The notes under the pieces are model-generated. The model searched no databases and was not told where the DNA came from. It saw only the letters and a program-made list of their open reading frames with translations. From the NCBI GenBank assembly GCA_021399435.1, contig JAJTUP010000009.1:124001-188000 (forward strand): a stretch of 64,000 bases of DNA. The letters are read 5' to 3'. A program made the translations under genes and the position numbers. Positions 11,565 through 21,768 of the stretch are shown piece by piece (positions within the stretch are counted from its first letter, which is position 1; each line of letters starts with the position of its first letter). This stretch comes from Diaporthe sp. PMI_573 (Eukaryota; Ascomycota; Sordariomycetes; Diaporthales; Diaporthaceae).

Positions 11565-13299
11565 CAATGGTCAGGGATGGAATATGTTAGCACGGCGCTA
11601 TGCTCGAGCTTATTTTTTTGGGCCAATCGTTCTAAAGTGACTTCCAATTTGCTGCCCAGCCCATAGTAAAATTAGTACCCACACAATTCCCCTTCCAACT
11701 CGATAACCTTCGCCACACGCCTCGGCATTGAGGCTATCAACCGCCACAGAAAAGCCTTCGGAATAGCATGCTATGCTTCCTCAACGGCTTCACGAAGCTT
11801 TTGACCAGATAGTCGTCCCATTGGGTCTTTACGGGAGACGTATTCCTTCATCCAACGCCAAACGTTTCTATAGAAGTCAGTATTGTGAAGCTATCGTGAC
11901 ATCTAAAGAGACTGACTCGATGGGGTTTAAATCTGGGCTCTTGGCCGGCCACCAGATAGTACGGTCCCATAGGTCATTCTCATGGCGCTTCATCCAAGCG
12001 ACTGTTTCCTTTGAAGCATGAATAGAAGCGTTATCTTGCTGGAATTTGAACTCGTTGGCGGTGATGTCGTCTAATTCATCCATGAACTTGACGACTTTTG
12101 AGAGGATCTTCTCGCAGTATTTGGTGGAGTTCATGTAGCCCCATTCCTTCTGCTCCTTTCTATCTGCATCGAGAATTGGATTGCCGGCTTCGTCTTTAAG
12201 GATTTTCGTTGAATCCTTCTCCCAGAAGAGATATGGTCCCTTCGTGCCGCCGTAAAAAGACGCCCAGAACATCCAGCCATTGGGTCGCTCGCGAATAGTG
12301 GCAAAATCGTCGGGATTCTTAGTCACGTGAATAGTAAGCCACTGCCTATAAGGCGACGTTCCGTTGACCCAAGTCTCGTCAGAGAAGACGTAAAAGGCCC
12401 ATTGCTCAATAGTCCAGTCTTTACGTTCTTTACACCATTTAACACGGTCCTCAAGGTGTTTTTTGGTGTATTTGATCTTCCGTGGGCGTTGGGTACGGAG
12501 ATACTTCATTTCTTTGAGGGCTCGCTTGATTGCTGAGTCCCGAATACCCTCAAGTCCGTCGATCCAATAGGGTAGCTCCCACCATGGGAGTAATCGTCTC
12601 TCTGGATGCTCTTTGTCATCAAGAAAAGCCTTGATAAGAGCCTTCTGCTCATCAGTAACCTTTGCTTTGCCACGGCAATTTGAGCGTTTTGGTGTAAGAG
12701 GAGTATTGGGATCACAAGCGGTCTGAATTTGCCGCATAGTCAGAGTAGGAAGAGGAATTAGGAGGGCATTCCGGCGCTCGAAAATAGTCGCTTGAGTCCA
12801 GCCGGCGGTTTGGTACAATGTACGGATCATCAAGCGCTGATCACGGGTCAATTCGATAGCCCGCTTCTTTCTGGCCTCAGTCTGAGGATCTACACCCTCA
12901 TGGTGTAGTGGTGTAGGTGGCAAATCCTCATAGTCACTGCCGGACTCGGAATCAGATTCGTCTAAATAGTAGTTATTGCCGTACAGCTCTGGGTCTATAG
13001 GCAGGTCTTCGGCAAATGGGTCATCCATAGTGAGAAAATAGAGCTTCTAAGCTCTCGAATGATATAGGAATCAAGTATGTACGAGTACGGGATGGCTGGC
13101 AAATCGACTTGGGAATGCCCTCACTTTGGTTGAGGGTGAAGAGAAAAATTCTCATCGGATCACGCTAACGGAGATAAACGGAGGTACTCCTGATTACTAT
13201 GGGCTGCCCTACAAATGGGGAGTCACTAGATTTGGTTGGCTCAAAAAAAAGATAGCGTGGTATTGGCGCCGTGCTAACATATTCCATCCCTGACCATTG
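11565..13299 (-). mobile_element. Tc1/mariner-type DNA transposon with 34-bp perfect terminal inverted repeats
   Basis: The element is 1,735 bp and is bounded by TA dinucleotides at 11563-11564 and 13300-13301, the target duplication expected for the Tc1/mariner superfamily. The ends are perfect inverted repeats of 34 bases (11565-11598 and 13299-13266) beginning CAATGGTCAGGGATGGAATA. Imperfect similarity continues inward to the T-rich tracts at about 11611-11627 and 13217-13243. One transposase gene fills the interior on the minus strand. The perfect repeats and target duplication suggest recent insertion, while the transposase has a premature stop. Confidence 0.92.
11771..13028 (-). CDS. 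DDE transposase (Tc1/mariner superfamily), C-terminally truncated by a stop
   Basis: The first exon runs 13028-11917 and gives an acidic N-terminus, helix-turn-helix-like DNA-binding sequence (about residues 65-150) and the catalytic domain. VFSDETWV holds the first Asp, QQDNASIHAS the second, and SPDLNPIE the Glu. By hand count 38 residues lie between the second Asp and the Glu. A 49-nt intron (GTCAGT at 11916, CTGAC branch site, TAG ending 11868) interrupts the Glu codon; splicing restores the family motif NPIENVWRWMKEY. The frame then meets TAG at 11773-11771. If that codon were Trp (TGG) the frame would continue 32 more residues to a TAA at 11674-11672. The change reads as CpA to TpA on the plus strand, as expected of RIP. 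The copy is probably unable to make full-length protein, though the loss is C-terminal to the catalytic triad. Confidence 0.88.
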
Positions 13300-13394
13300 T
13301 ACCTGCAGGCTGGCAGGGATCACATAGCATGTCCGAAGTCAGTCAGCTCGTCTGCCCTCCCCAGGTTTCAATTTGACCTGATCCGTTTTATGCG

Positions 13395-13640
13395 GAATTG
13401 AAACTCACGCTGACGTCGTCCATCTCCTCGACCCTGACGCCGTGCGTGCCGTCGAGAAAATTCGTGTTGATAGGCGCTGATGATCGCCAGTGTGTGGCCC
13501 CTCTTCAGCTTCTTGAAGTCAAAGCTGCTGTCCTCGTAGCTGTCTGGGTAGAAGGCCACGACGCAATCTTTGCCGTCAAAATCCTTCACGATGGTCCGGA
13601 AGCGCCCGAAGCCATCACACTCTTGGATTTCAATACTAAG
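13395..13640 (-). pseudogene. Fragment of a fungal protein-coding gene (MYND-finger-family N-terminal region?), frameshifted
   Basis: On the minus strand a coding-like stretch reads IEIQECDGFGRF, then FDGKDCVVAFYPDSYED and FDFKKLKRGHTLAI. After QHEF the frame must shift by one base to continue as LDGTHGVRVEEMDDVSV. From memory this resembles the conserved segment that precedes the MYND zinc finger in a fungal family; no finger is present here. It begins about 95 bases from the transposon end. There is no start codon and no downstream continuation, so it is a relic or the remaining exon of a gene disrupted nearby. Family assignment is tentative. Confidence 0.5.
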
Positions 13641-14584
13641 AGCCGTGAGCGAGTTTTAGGTGCATTTCCTCATAGATAAGCCTCGCTTAATTGCGGCGCG
13701 GGGGTTTGGGCATTTTATACTAGGCGTACGGGCTAAAAGGTTGGAATGGTGGTATTCAGGAGGGACCGGATGTGGACTACTGGCCGCTGACCTTCTTCCA
13801 TGTTTCCAGTGATCTCCTTCTCCCCTTTTCTCATAGATCTCGGCGGGTTCCTTCCGCTCCTCTCGAGATTCCCTTCCGGAACTCGAGAGCGTTACTTCTG
13901 TTCCGCGCGGCGTAATGTGTTGTCATAGCTAGTCTCCATCGCGGGAATTCTGCTCCTATCTTGAGGCGTGTGACCAAAGCCCCTGATATTCTCTGTGTCG
14001 TGGCTTCTGGAGGTTGTGCTTTGAGAAGGAGCAGTGGGGGGCCTCTTTACTTCCCGTACAGTCAAGATGTGCCGCCCATTTGAGATGTGGCCAGGTGAGG
14101 AAAATGCTATCATTTGCGAAGACATTACAGAGCTCAGTCCTACCCATCTAGCTATCTGCTATCTATATGAGTCAACCCGGGAAGCAAGACGCAAATAAGT
14201 CCATGCTCAGAGGTCAAAGTGCCATCAAGCGCGCTGTATAAACGTATAGACTTTGCAGACGACGCCTGAAGTTCCTGTCTTACGTGTAAAGACGAGACGG
14301 GTTATGGCGAGGAGACTGTCTGCCTTTCAAGTCGCAACTGCTCTTGTCCCTGCTGCCCACTTGAGCCGTGTGAATGACGTGAAGATGTGGGTAAGTGCTT
14401 GCCTCTGCCGATTTGAAATCAGCCTCGAGCTGTTGGACTCGTTTTACCTGTTCAAAAAGGTGACATGTGTTGTTGGGAACGGAAGCCGTATCTCTGTCTG
14501 TGGGAAATAAAAAAGAGGCAAACTGGTCCTTGTTGAACCGCCACTTTCTCCTTTATCCCTCAATATCTTCCGGGCATCCTTAAC

Positions 14585-14628
14585 ACCATCACCATTATCA
14601 CCAACATCACCAACATCACCACCAAGTC
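14585..14628. repeat. CAC-CAT/CAC-CAA trinucleotide-type microsatellite
   Basis: Imperfect run of ATCACC/AACATCACC units in non-coding sequence. Confidence 0.7.
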
Positions 14629-15049
14629 AGCCCTGTTTATTCATGTTCTGCACATTACCCACCATTTCCCTTCCCCTCTTGAGACACTTGTCTGTTTTTC
14701 TTTTTTCTTGACATCAGTTGGGCATCTACACCGTGCATGGCAAGCTGCCAGCAATCTCAGTGTTTTGCTGTCCTTCATCATCGTCAAAACTGGAAGAGCC
14801 AACACATTGACACCATGCCACCGGAGCAATGAATCCAACTTCTGCAGGAACCACCCAAAGCAGATGTGATTCTTTTCTTCATGTTGACGCGGCAACTCCT
14901 GGACTGCTGATGCAACCAGCTGGGTCCTCGATTATGAAGAAATACCATCGAAACTGAGCTTCGGCGAAGATGAGATTGATCTTGAAGGCAAATAGGAAGA
15001 CCGACAATCTGACAAGATCCACTTACGGCAGCGTCAGGGTAAAGCGGCT

Positions 15050-15116
15050 GACCTTTTTATTTTGTGTCCCATAGGTCCGGAAAACCACCACCTTTTTATA
15101 CTGTGTCGGAAAACCC
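15050..15116. repeat. Imperfect direct duplication (ACCTTTTTAT...TGTGTC...CGGAAAACC)
   Basis: Two adjacent copies share ACCTTTTTAT, TGTGTC and CGGAAAACC in the same order (15050-15085 and 15090-15116), the first with a short insertion. It resembles the subterminal repeats of a DNA transposon, but no partner end was found in the window. Confidence 0.45.
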
Positions 15117-15651
15117 TAAGCACCAGACTACGAAGGTAGCTTGCACCCTAGCTTGACTTGAACCGGCGCGACCTCTTTACGGCGGCTCGACCCCTCCGGC
15201 ATCGTCGTGCGAGCTTGGAGATTCTTTTGGAGCGAGTTTGTGCTGGGCTTGGTGGATCTTGGGCGCTGGTGTTGCTACGTAGAATCGATAAATGTGATGA
15301 GAGTTGACTCTGCGATTTGATCCTAGTGCACGCACTTGTGAATGCCACTGCCTGCTCGCCGACTCACCACCTCAAGCTCAGGTTCCTCTCCAAGGATATT
15401 TGGTCGCTAGCTTCCATAAAGGCACCTTGGGCTTATCCCACACTCTTGTCCCTGTTACACTTCTTGACGTCGAGTGCATAGAGCTGCAGATGGCCTTCCG
15501 TCACGTCCAAATCAACAACATAATTGAAGTTGATGGGAAACATCTATCACGGACCTCGAAATATTCTCATCTATGCCTATCTCTCTACTCATTTCGGACT
15601 GCTGCTCCGGAAAGACCTTATCGTCATGCCAGCAGTGAGTATCTTGAGGGG

Positions 15652-16898
15652 TCAAGGATCAAAGAAGTAGGGCGGCCTGCCTTGTTTCTTTTTGTCAGGC
15701 TCCAGCTCACAAATCTCGTCCTTACGTTCATCCCAAAGCCAAGAGGTAGGAGTAATCTGGAGCCGTTTGCTGTCAAACCCGAGCAGGGAGGCTTCGTCAT
15801 ATGGCTCGCCGGCAGCTTTCTTGGCTGCCAGCTCCACCATTTCCGTTTCTTCGGTACACTCAGGCCAGCTCAAGTCGGAGATGATATGTCTCCGGCTGCT
15901 TTGGTACCGCTCGTCCGGGATGTCGTGCCTATTCCTAAAAATATTGTGATGCACCATGGCTGGATAAGGATCCCAGCGCCACCTATTGTCAGGTGTGACC
16001 TTTATCGGAATTGGGCAGCGGTTGTGGTCTTGATTCGGAGATAAAAGAAATTCTACCAGTTGATTGAATTGTTGTTCTGTCGGGGGCGCGATGGTGTGGT
16101 AGCGGGCTGTGTTGTGTATGTACATGCCGTTGCACTGTTGTTTGGGCCGGCTTTTGGTCAATAATCCCTAGTGCTCGGTTGATTTGCAACATTGTGGCCG
16201 CTGATAGACTCACCTCTTCGCCACTCTCGCCGCGATCAAACAAGATAACGCCCCCAAAGATTTGAGTTTCTGCCCAGTATCCGGCAAGCTCCGCCAGACC
16301 ATTTGGGTAGCGACGGTGGGATCTGAAACTTCCATGCCAAAACAGCGAGGCTGGGGGCAACAGCATTCGTGCCGTTGACCGCTTGTTGGGATGCTTTTTC
16401 AGCTGTTCGTCAAGCCACGCCTCGTGCTCTGCGTGCTTGTGAACGCCTTCATCCATCTTGTACAAGAAGACTGCGATATCGTGGCAAGCAGCCACGACCA
16501 GCTCGATCAGACGCAGTTTCCAGGCGACAGAGTTGCATTCTGTATCTTGATATGCCTGAAGGGTCTAAACAACAATATCAATACATTGAATGTGCAGCCT
16601 CGAGGTGGTGTCATCGGGAGTTGTAATTAATTACCTTGGCCTCGAATTTCAAAGAGAGCATGTCAAAGTCCGACCGAAATGCTTTTGCTTTATCTAAAAA
16701 CCCTGGACAGATTTCTTTATGTTGCCTCATTGGCCAGTCATTTTCCATGTGATGATCGCCACCATAAACAAGTGTGGTGGGCTGTCCATCGAGAATTTGA
16801 GCATAGGTGGACTCGGCGACGGACGTCGCCAAGCAGTTGGTCAGAGCTCGACGCAGAGGCTGCAGGTGTTCCCCATCTAGGAGCTCCAAAGAAGCCAT
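15652..16898 (-). CDS. Conserved fungal hypothetical protein (376 aa)
   Basis: Three exons on the minus strand: 16898-16635, 16564-16214 and 16167-15652, with introns of 70 and 46 nt. All phases agree and give 376 residues. The first exon starts MASLELLDGEHLQPLRR. The second has NSVAWKLRLIELVVAACHDIAVFLYK and an internal PNGLAELAGYWAETQIFGGVILFDRGESG block. The third continues NGMYIHNTARYHTIAPPTEQQFNQLVEFLL and later HHNIFRNRHDIPDE. I recognise this layout from uncharacterised fungal proteins that occur in several copies per genome, but know of no function. No signal peptide, membrane segment or catalytic motif is evident. The 46-nt second intron is near the lower size limit but has an ATCAAC branch-like site and a clean TAG. 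Confidence 0.72.
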
Positions 16899-18146
16899 GG
16901 TGTTTCAAGCAACAAGGTGTTGGAGTGTGGTCCACTTGTCTGGGAGAGGAGAGTTGCTTGGGAAGAGCAGTGCAGTGCGTCAGTTGTCGTGGGTTGGTTT
17001 TGAGGTGGTTAGCGGGGCCAGGCTAATTTTGTCACCAACCATTCAATTCAACCCCGGCGCTTGGACAGGGGGTTTTGTGGCTAATTTGAGCCAACGACCA
17101 GTCCCTCATGTTCCACAACTTGCGGCAAAGCTCTTGAAAACATTCCTAGAATAACATCTTGAAAGCTACTGAAACGCGAGTTGGCCGGCAAGGGACCAAA
17201 TCCTCAGGCAACTGCGGCCTGGTTTCCACCTACCAGCCACAAAAACAAATTCGCCACACGAGTTTCAAAGGTGAACATTTTACTAAGTATCAAGTAATTG
17301 GATCTCCCTAGTTGACCACCCACTGCCTTCCAAAATAATTGAATGCGAGGCGGGGAGAACGTGACTGGCCTTCGTGATGCTGCGTCCGAGGAAAAGCGAC
17401 GAGTTCAGGTCCAATCTCATAATTTATGCAACTGATTTTCCCTGGCTGGGTCAAGCCATCTAGGTCGCTTTTTGGGTGCGATGGAAATGAATCCACTGGG
17501 CCCTTCGACTGTAGCCACCTTGGGACCTAGTATCAAGCCGGTGCCGAGATGCTGGTGATGTCTACCAACGACTCGTGAGAAGAGGGCAGATGGTGCAGAA
17601 GAAACATGCGCCGCAACGCCTTCTCGTGCATATATGATCCCAACGGCAGCAACTTGTTCTTCAGAGATTCATGATCATGACAATACAATTCAAGAACTGA
17701 AGCTTCCTCTGTTAAAAATTACCTAGCACTACTACTCTTCGCACACATTTGTTTGTACTTCATGCACTACTTTCTTCCTCATCTTTCATCTACGACAGCG
17801 TTGACTCTTCATTGTTTACAAAAGCTCACTCGCGGCCCCCCCCCCATCTTTTACCCTTTCGATTGAAGATATCCTGCCTCCTGCAGCAGGTCAGAACAAC
17901 CCAGCGCAGCCAGTCCAATACGAGATCAAAGCCTTCTCCCTTCTCTATGCGACCGGAAAGATATTACCGAATAAGAAGCCGGAATACGCTCAATATATCC
18001 CGGAGTCACGCCAATTCACTCTTGTAAGTCTTGACTCATAATTATCAATCAGTACTCCTGTGACATACTCTGTCTTCGTCCCTATCGTCCGAAGGGATTA
18101 TAACTAGGTATGCTTTGGATGAAAGACGTCCGGGCACTGTTTTCCA
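16899..18146. other. Intergenic region, possible 5' exon material near 17830-18024
   Basis: Mostly non-coding, with a C10 tract near 17836. A coding-like frame without an ATG, roughly 17830-18024, reads through EDILPPAAGQNNPAQP and YATGKILPNKKPEYAQYIPE and ends exactly at a GTAAGT donor at 18025. It may be a 5' exon of the HELHH gene downstream, but no acceptor in the correct phase could be placed with confidence. Confidence 0.4.
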
Positions 18147-19490
18147 ATGTCTACAGCATCCTTCAGGAACACAATCTCATATTCTCACACTTCAAAACAT
18201 GAGCCAGCTGACAGCATGAAGGTGGCTGATGCATACCGCTTTGGCCTCGACCTATTCTGCAGGCCCGATGCAATCGCCAATAGAATCACGCTGGGAAATC
18301 AATGCGTGAAGGCCTGGAAGGACCCCGAACGAGTCGCAAAGTACGGCAACTTTACCTGGAGTGGCGATGAAGCAAAGATGGCCCAGTACGAACGGCGGTA
18401 CAGGCAGGCGGTTCACATTCGACCTCCACGTGTGTATGTCCGCAATACCGGAAACGCCTATGGGATAACAACTAGAATGAGGGAAGCGAAACGCCAGTTG
18501 GAGGGCAGTTTCGATCCTAGGGGAATGTTCCAAATCAGAATCAGTCGGGGGGTATGTCCCTTCTCTGTGCGGAATCTCCCTATCTGCTAGCTAACATGCG
18601 ATGCTTGTATAGCTTCTCGATGCACTCGTAGTCAACGACAAGAACCTCTTCAGCCCACGGAACATTCCTACAGAAGATGAACGTGCATATGACACCCGCG
18701 TAGAGAAACAGGATGCGGAATTTCAGGCTCTGCGATTTATTCTCGCGGTCACCTTGTTTCACGAGCTGCATCATGGTTTCGTCGCATACCTGGCGGGCGA
18801 CAATGTTACTTTTACACCACCCACCGCGACGTATATGCCCCAAGATGAGGATATTGCAAATGGCCTGGGAGAGAGCGGATCATTTGCTGAGAGAAACGTT
18901 CTCGGAGGAATCGTTCTCATGAATCCATTCCCCACCGGTAATCAGGTGATGTTGATCCACCTGCTTGCTAAAACATAGGTTCTCCTAACACGAGAGAACT
19001 CACAGATAGGGAATCTTGAGATCTTGACCGAGGAGAAGTTTTATAAGATTTCATACAAGTCTCTCCAGAACATCAAGATAGACCCTCACAGTGCGTCAAA
19101 ACTTTTCCGAGTCAAAAGAACGCGTTCATTTCCGTCCAACCATTTGGCGTGTTACGGAGCCAGAAACGATTTACCGATATTGTTATAGCCGCCAAGCTAA
19201 AAGCCCACTTGAAATCACAGGGTGGGCAGCCACATCCTGTCGCGTCAAGACCCAGTTCCAGTTCAAGTAATGCCTCATCCGGTTCTGGATTAAGTACATC
19301 ATCCAGCCCAAGGCCATCATCGAAATATAATGAGGTCTTTTGCAAACATGGCATGCAGACTCAGCCAAGTACGTATCAAGACGAGGAAGTATACACGCTG
19401 ACTAAGGGCTTTCCGACCTATAACGTGCACCTAGGGTTCAAGGGAACGCAGCTTCAACCAAAGGTACTCAACTGGCTCAAAGTCGCTTAA
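18147..19490 (+). CDS. Putative zinc-metallopeptidase-like protein with HELHH motif (gene model incomplete)
   Basis: Recognised exons are 18147 (or ATG 18216) to 18551, 18613-18945 and 19006 to about 19090, with introns of 61 and 60 nt. Exon 2 contains ILAVTLFHELHHGFVAYLAG, where HELHH is the HExxH zinc-binding and catalytic signature of metallopeptidases. No third zinc ligand could be assigned, so activity is inference. The final segment (about 19164-19490) reads as a Ser-rich linker and a tail ending FKGTQLQPKVLNWLKVA. The obvious donor at 19091 and acceptor at 19163 do not give matching phases, so there is either a frameshift or an unusual splice. The 5' end is also unsettled; an upstream open segment ending at a GTAAGT at 18025 may belong to it. 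No signal peptide is visible in this model. Confidence 0.5.
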
Positions 19491-20059
19491 GAAGTGCAGT
19501 GAACTTGAGCAGAAAGTCTGCCCTTGCTCGGATGCCGATGTGCGATTGGAGGTCATGTTGGCTCGCTGGATCCCAACACCTGTCCAATTGAAGCCCAGTT
19601 GAAATAAACATTAGGCATTCATTACTGGGACATTTTTATCAAAGGGATGTCCAACCACACCTATACGGACCAGATGTTGCAACATAAATACACTCGTTAA
19701 CATACTGCAAACTTACTGCCTGGATTAAGTAGCTTGAATAGACCATGATGAGATAATAGGATTCATGAAAATGATGCGTGGATCGAAAGGGACGCAAATT
19801 AAATTCTTACAAGCAGAGCCCGCGGGCCACGGTGATGTTTGCGGCAGTATGACACGACTAGGTGCCTCGAGGAGTCACGAGCATGTGTTATGCTACTCAC
19901 CCTGGTACTATAAGCTCTTGCGACTATAACTAACCAGAGCATTCAGGTTCGGGCTCATATAATCTAGCTTGATTGTTCAGCTCGGGTTTAGGCTTGAATA
20001 CCCCTTCAGTGATCCACATTACCTGCGACATCAGCGGCAGCAGCTGGAAGGGCAAGCGA
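19491..20059. other. Intergenic spacer between convergent genes
   Basis: AT-rich with no open frame of note. It should contain the 3' UTRs of the HELHH gene and the beta-propeller gene. Confidence 0.5.
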
Positions 20060-21220
20060 TCACGCCAACAAGATCTCTATCAGCTGGCCACTAATTCCAC
20101 TCGATTGCAGACCTCTCGTGCTCACGTAGGCCGTGGCACCGTCTTCCGTCAACGCCACACTGGTAGGCCCAATCAAGGACATAGTATCGTTTCCAACCCC
20201 AACGATAACATCCATTTGCCCTGTGCCAATGATGACTCTTCCAATGGCATTGGGACTCTGTGCCATGTACGCAATTTCGCCAGACGCGTCCAGAGAAAAG
20301 TCATCCCAGACATACCCATCCTCCCCTGGGATCAGGATCGCGACCGTCTCTACTTCGCCATGCATGACGCCATCATCAGTGACAGCAATGCGGGCGAAGA
20401 GGTTCTTTGCAGTGTTGGTAAAATATACGTAGCCCTTCGAGACTTTCAAGCCATTGATACCAATGGGGACGGTCGCATTCTCAGGTGGAAGAAGTAGGTC
20501 GTCCTGGTACGCAATGGCGACGTTTCCATTCGTCGTGTTGACCCGCCACACGGCACCGACCCTTGAATCCGCTATCAAGACAACAGCAGGATTCTGGGGC
20601 AGAGAGTCCATGCCGTTGAGCATCACCGCATCGGGCAGAGTGGCAACAACCTCGATTGCAGGCTCAGGACCGACGCTGAAATCGCACGTGTAGACTGTCT
20701 CGTTCGTGTACATGTAGCTCCCCCTGACGCCCCCAATCACTGCGAACTTGTCATTGCCCACGCTTGCAATGCCAGTCAATGCGGTCGATGGTTCGAATGC
20801 TGCAACGAGCTCGGCAGTCGGATTTGAAGACGTGGGATCGAGAGTATAGAGCGAGGCGTTGGAGAAGGTCGTCATGAGTACTCGGCCGTTCGGCCGGAGA
20901 TTGATATTCTCAATGTCAACGTATGACGTGAAGTTCCAGAGCTGGAGCGTAGTAGATGCTGCTGCCCCTAGGGAGGTCATGCTCGCTACCCCCATGGCCA
21001 GTATCAAACAAAAGGAGGGCAGTGGACGAGGTAAGTCGACACCGAGATTTCTGTTTGGCGACCACCATTCAACTATGTTCTTAAATTGATTTTCTTCAAA
21101 TACAGGGCCGTCGGAGATACGACTGAGGATGCACGCTTGCCCTGCTTGGTGGGTCGCGGTCCAAGGGGGCAAGGGGATGTCGTCTAGTTGACGGACAGGG
21201 ATTAAGTGGACGGCTATCAA
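20060..21220 (-). CDS. SMP-30/gluconolactonase-like six-bladed beta-propeller protein
   Basis: A single open frame encodes up to 386 residues. From about residue 90 it has repeated propeller strands typical of the SMP-30/lactonase-like superfamily (IENINLRPNGRVLMTTF, MLNGMDSLPQNPAVVLIADS, GINGLKVSKGYVYFTN, WDDFSLDASGEIAYMA). Enzymes of this fold often hydrolyse lactones using a bound metal; the substrate here cannot be predicted. Several Asn-x-Thr/Ser sites in the propeller fit secretion. The N-terminus is doubtful: a hydrophobic stretch FCLILAMGVASMTSLGAAAS at residues 70-89 looks like a signal peptide but sits inside the frame. The real start could be an upstream spliced exon or the Met at residue 76 (20995). 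The preceding 70 residues resemble untranslated sequence. Confidence 0.7.
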   Translation of the reverse strand: MIAVHLIPVRQLDDIPLPPWTATHQAGQACILSRISDGPVFEENQFKNIVEWWSPNRNLGVDLPRPLPSFCLILAMGVASMTSLGAAASTTLQLWNFTSYVDIENINLRPNGRVLMTTFSNASLYTLDPTSSNPTAELVAAFEPSTALTGIASVGNDKFAVIGGVRGSYMYTNETVYTCDFSVGPEPAIEVVATLPDAVMLNGMDSLPQNPAVVLIADSRVGAVWRVNTTNGNVAIAYQDDLLLPPENATVPIGINGLKVSKGYVYFTNTAKNLFARIAVTDDGVMHGEVETVAILIPGEDGYVWDDFSLDASGEIAYMAQSPNAIGRVIIGTGQMDVIVGVGNDTMSLIGPTSVALTEDGATAYVSTRGLQSSGISGQLIEILLA

Positions 21221-21768
21221 GAGCAGTAGGCCTTATTCTTTTGAGATATCTGTTGTTTTCCATCAGCGCTGGTGGCTGAATTTAAAGACCCATGCCAATA
21301 TGTATGTCAGAAGAAATGACATGCTGGGGTCAAACCGCTACCTCAATAAGGAGACACACCATTTCCGCGCGATGCCAAGCAGTCACAGGGGCAGCTTGCT
21401 GTTCTACCCGCGGCGTTCCGCGATAACTCCGAGCCAAGGGCCAGCATTCGAACAAGGTTTGCTCTACGCGAGTCCAGTAAGATGTGTAAAACCCAGTACC
21501 TCAAATATTTGGGTATCACTATTTACATCCCTCTACTAACCCGGAACGACCATAGTTGTTCAACAGCACCACATATCAGGGTATACCAGTGGAAGTGGAA
21601 AGCCCCTTTGAGGCCCTGGAGGCTATTCGTCTACCTAGGTATTATTTTTCAATGTTCACATACAGGGCCTCTACATATTACCTCGTGCGTCTTCTCATAC
21701 GCATACGGCGTACTGCCCGAGCTCCACCGGGGAGTCGTGCCCATGATATTTTGCAGCCTTGATGCGGC
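21221..21768. other. Intergenic spacer, lactonase-like gene to AAA gene
   Basis: Promoter side of the beta-propeller gene and 3' side of the AAA gene. Open frames are short with no motif. No feature identified. Confidence 0.5.

Larger units (their letters stand above)
13641..15651. other. Intergenic region, no gene supported
   Basis: Open frames are short and without motifs. Notable contents are a CAC/CAT/AAC trinucleotide-rich tract (about 14585-14628) and an imperfect direct duplication at 15050-15116 (listed separately). Confidence 0.5.

Noticed and set aside
15148..15348. 66-codon minus-strand Arg/Ser-rich frame resembling a transposase N-terminus
   Set aside because: Too short and no conserved motif; only the nearby duplication hints at a mobile element.
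15304..16044. 246-codon plus-strand frame
   Set aside because: Antisense of the third exon of the conserved hypothetical gene on the minus strand, whose splicing is consistent.
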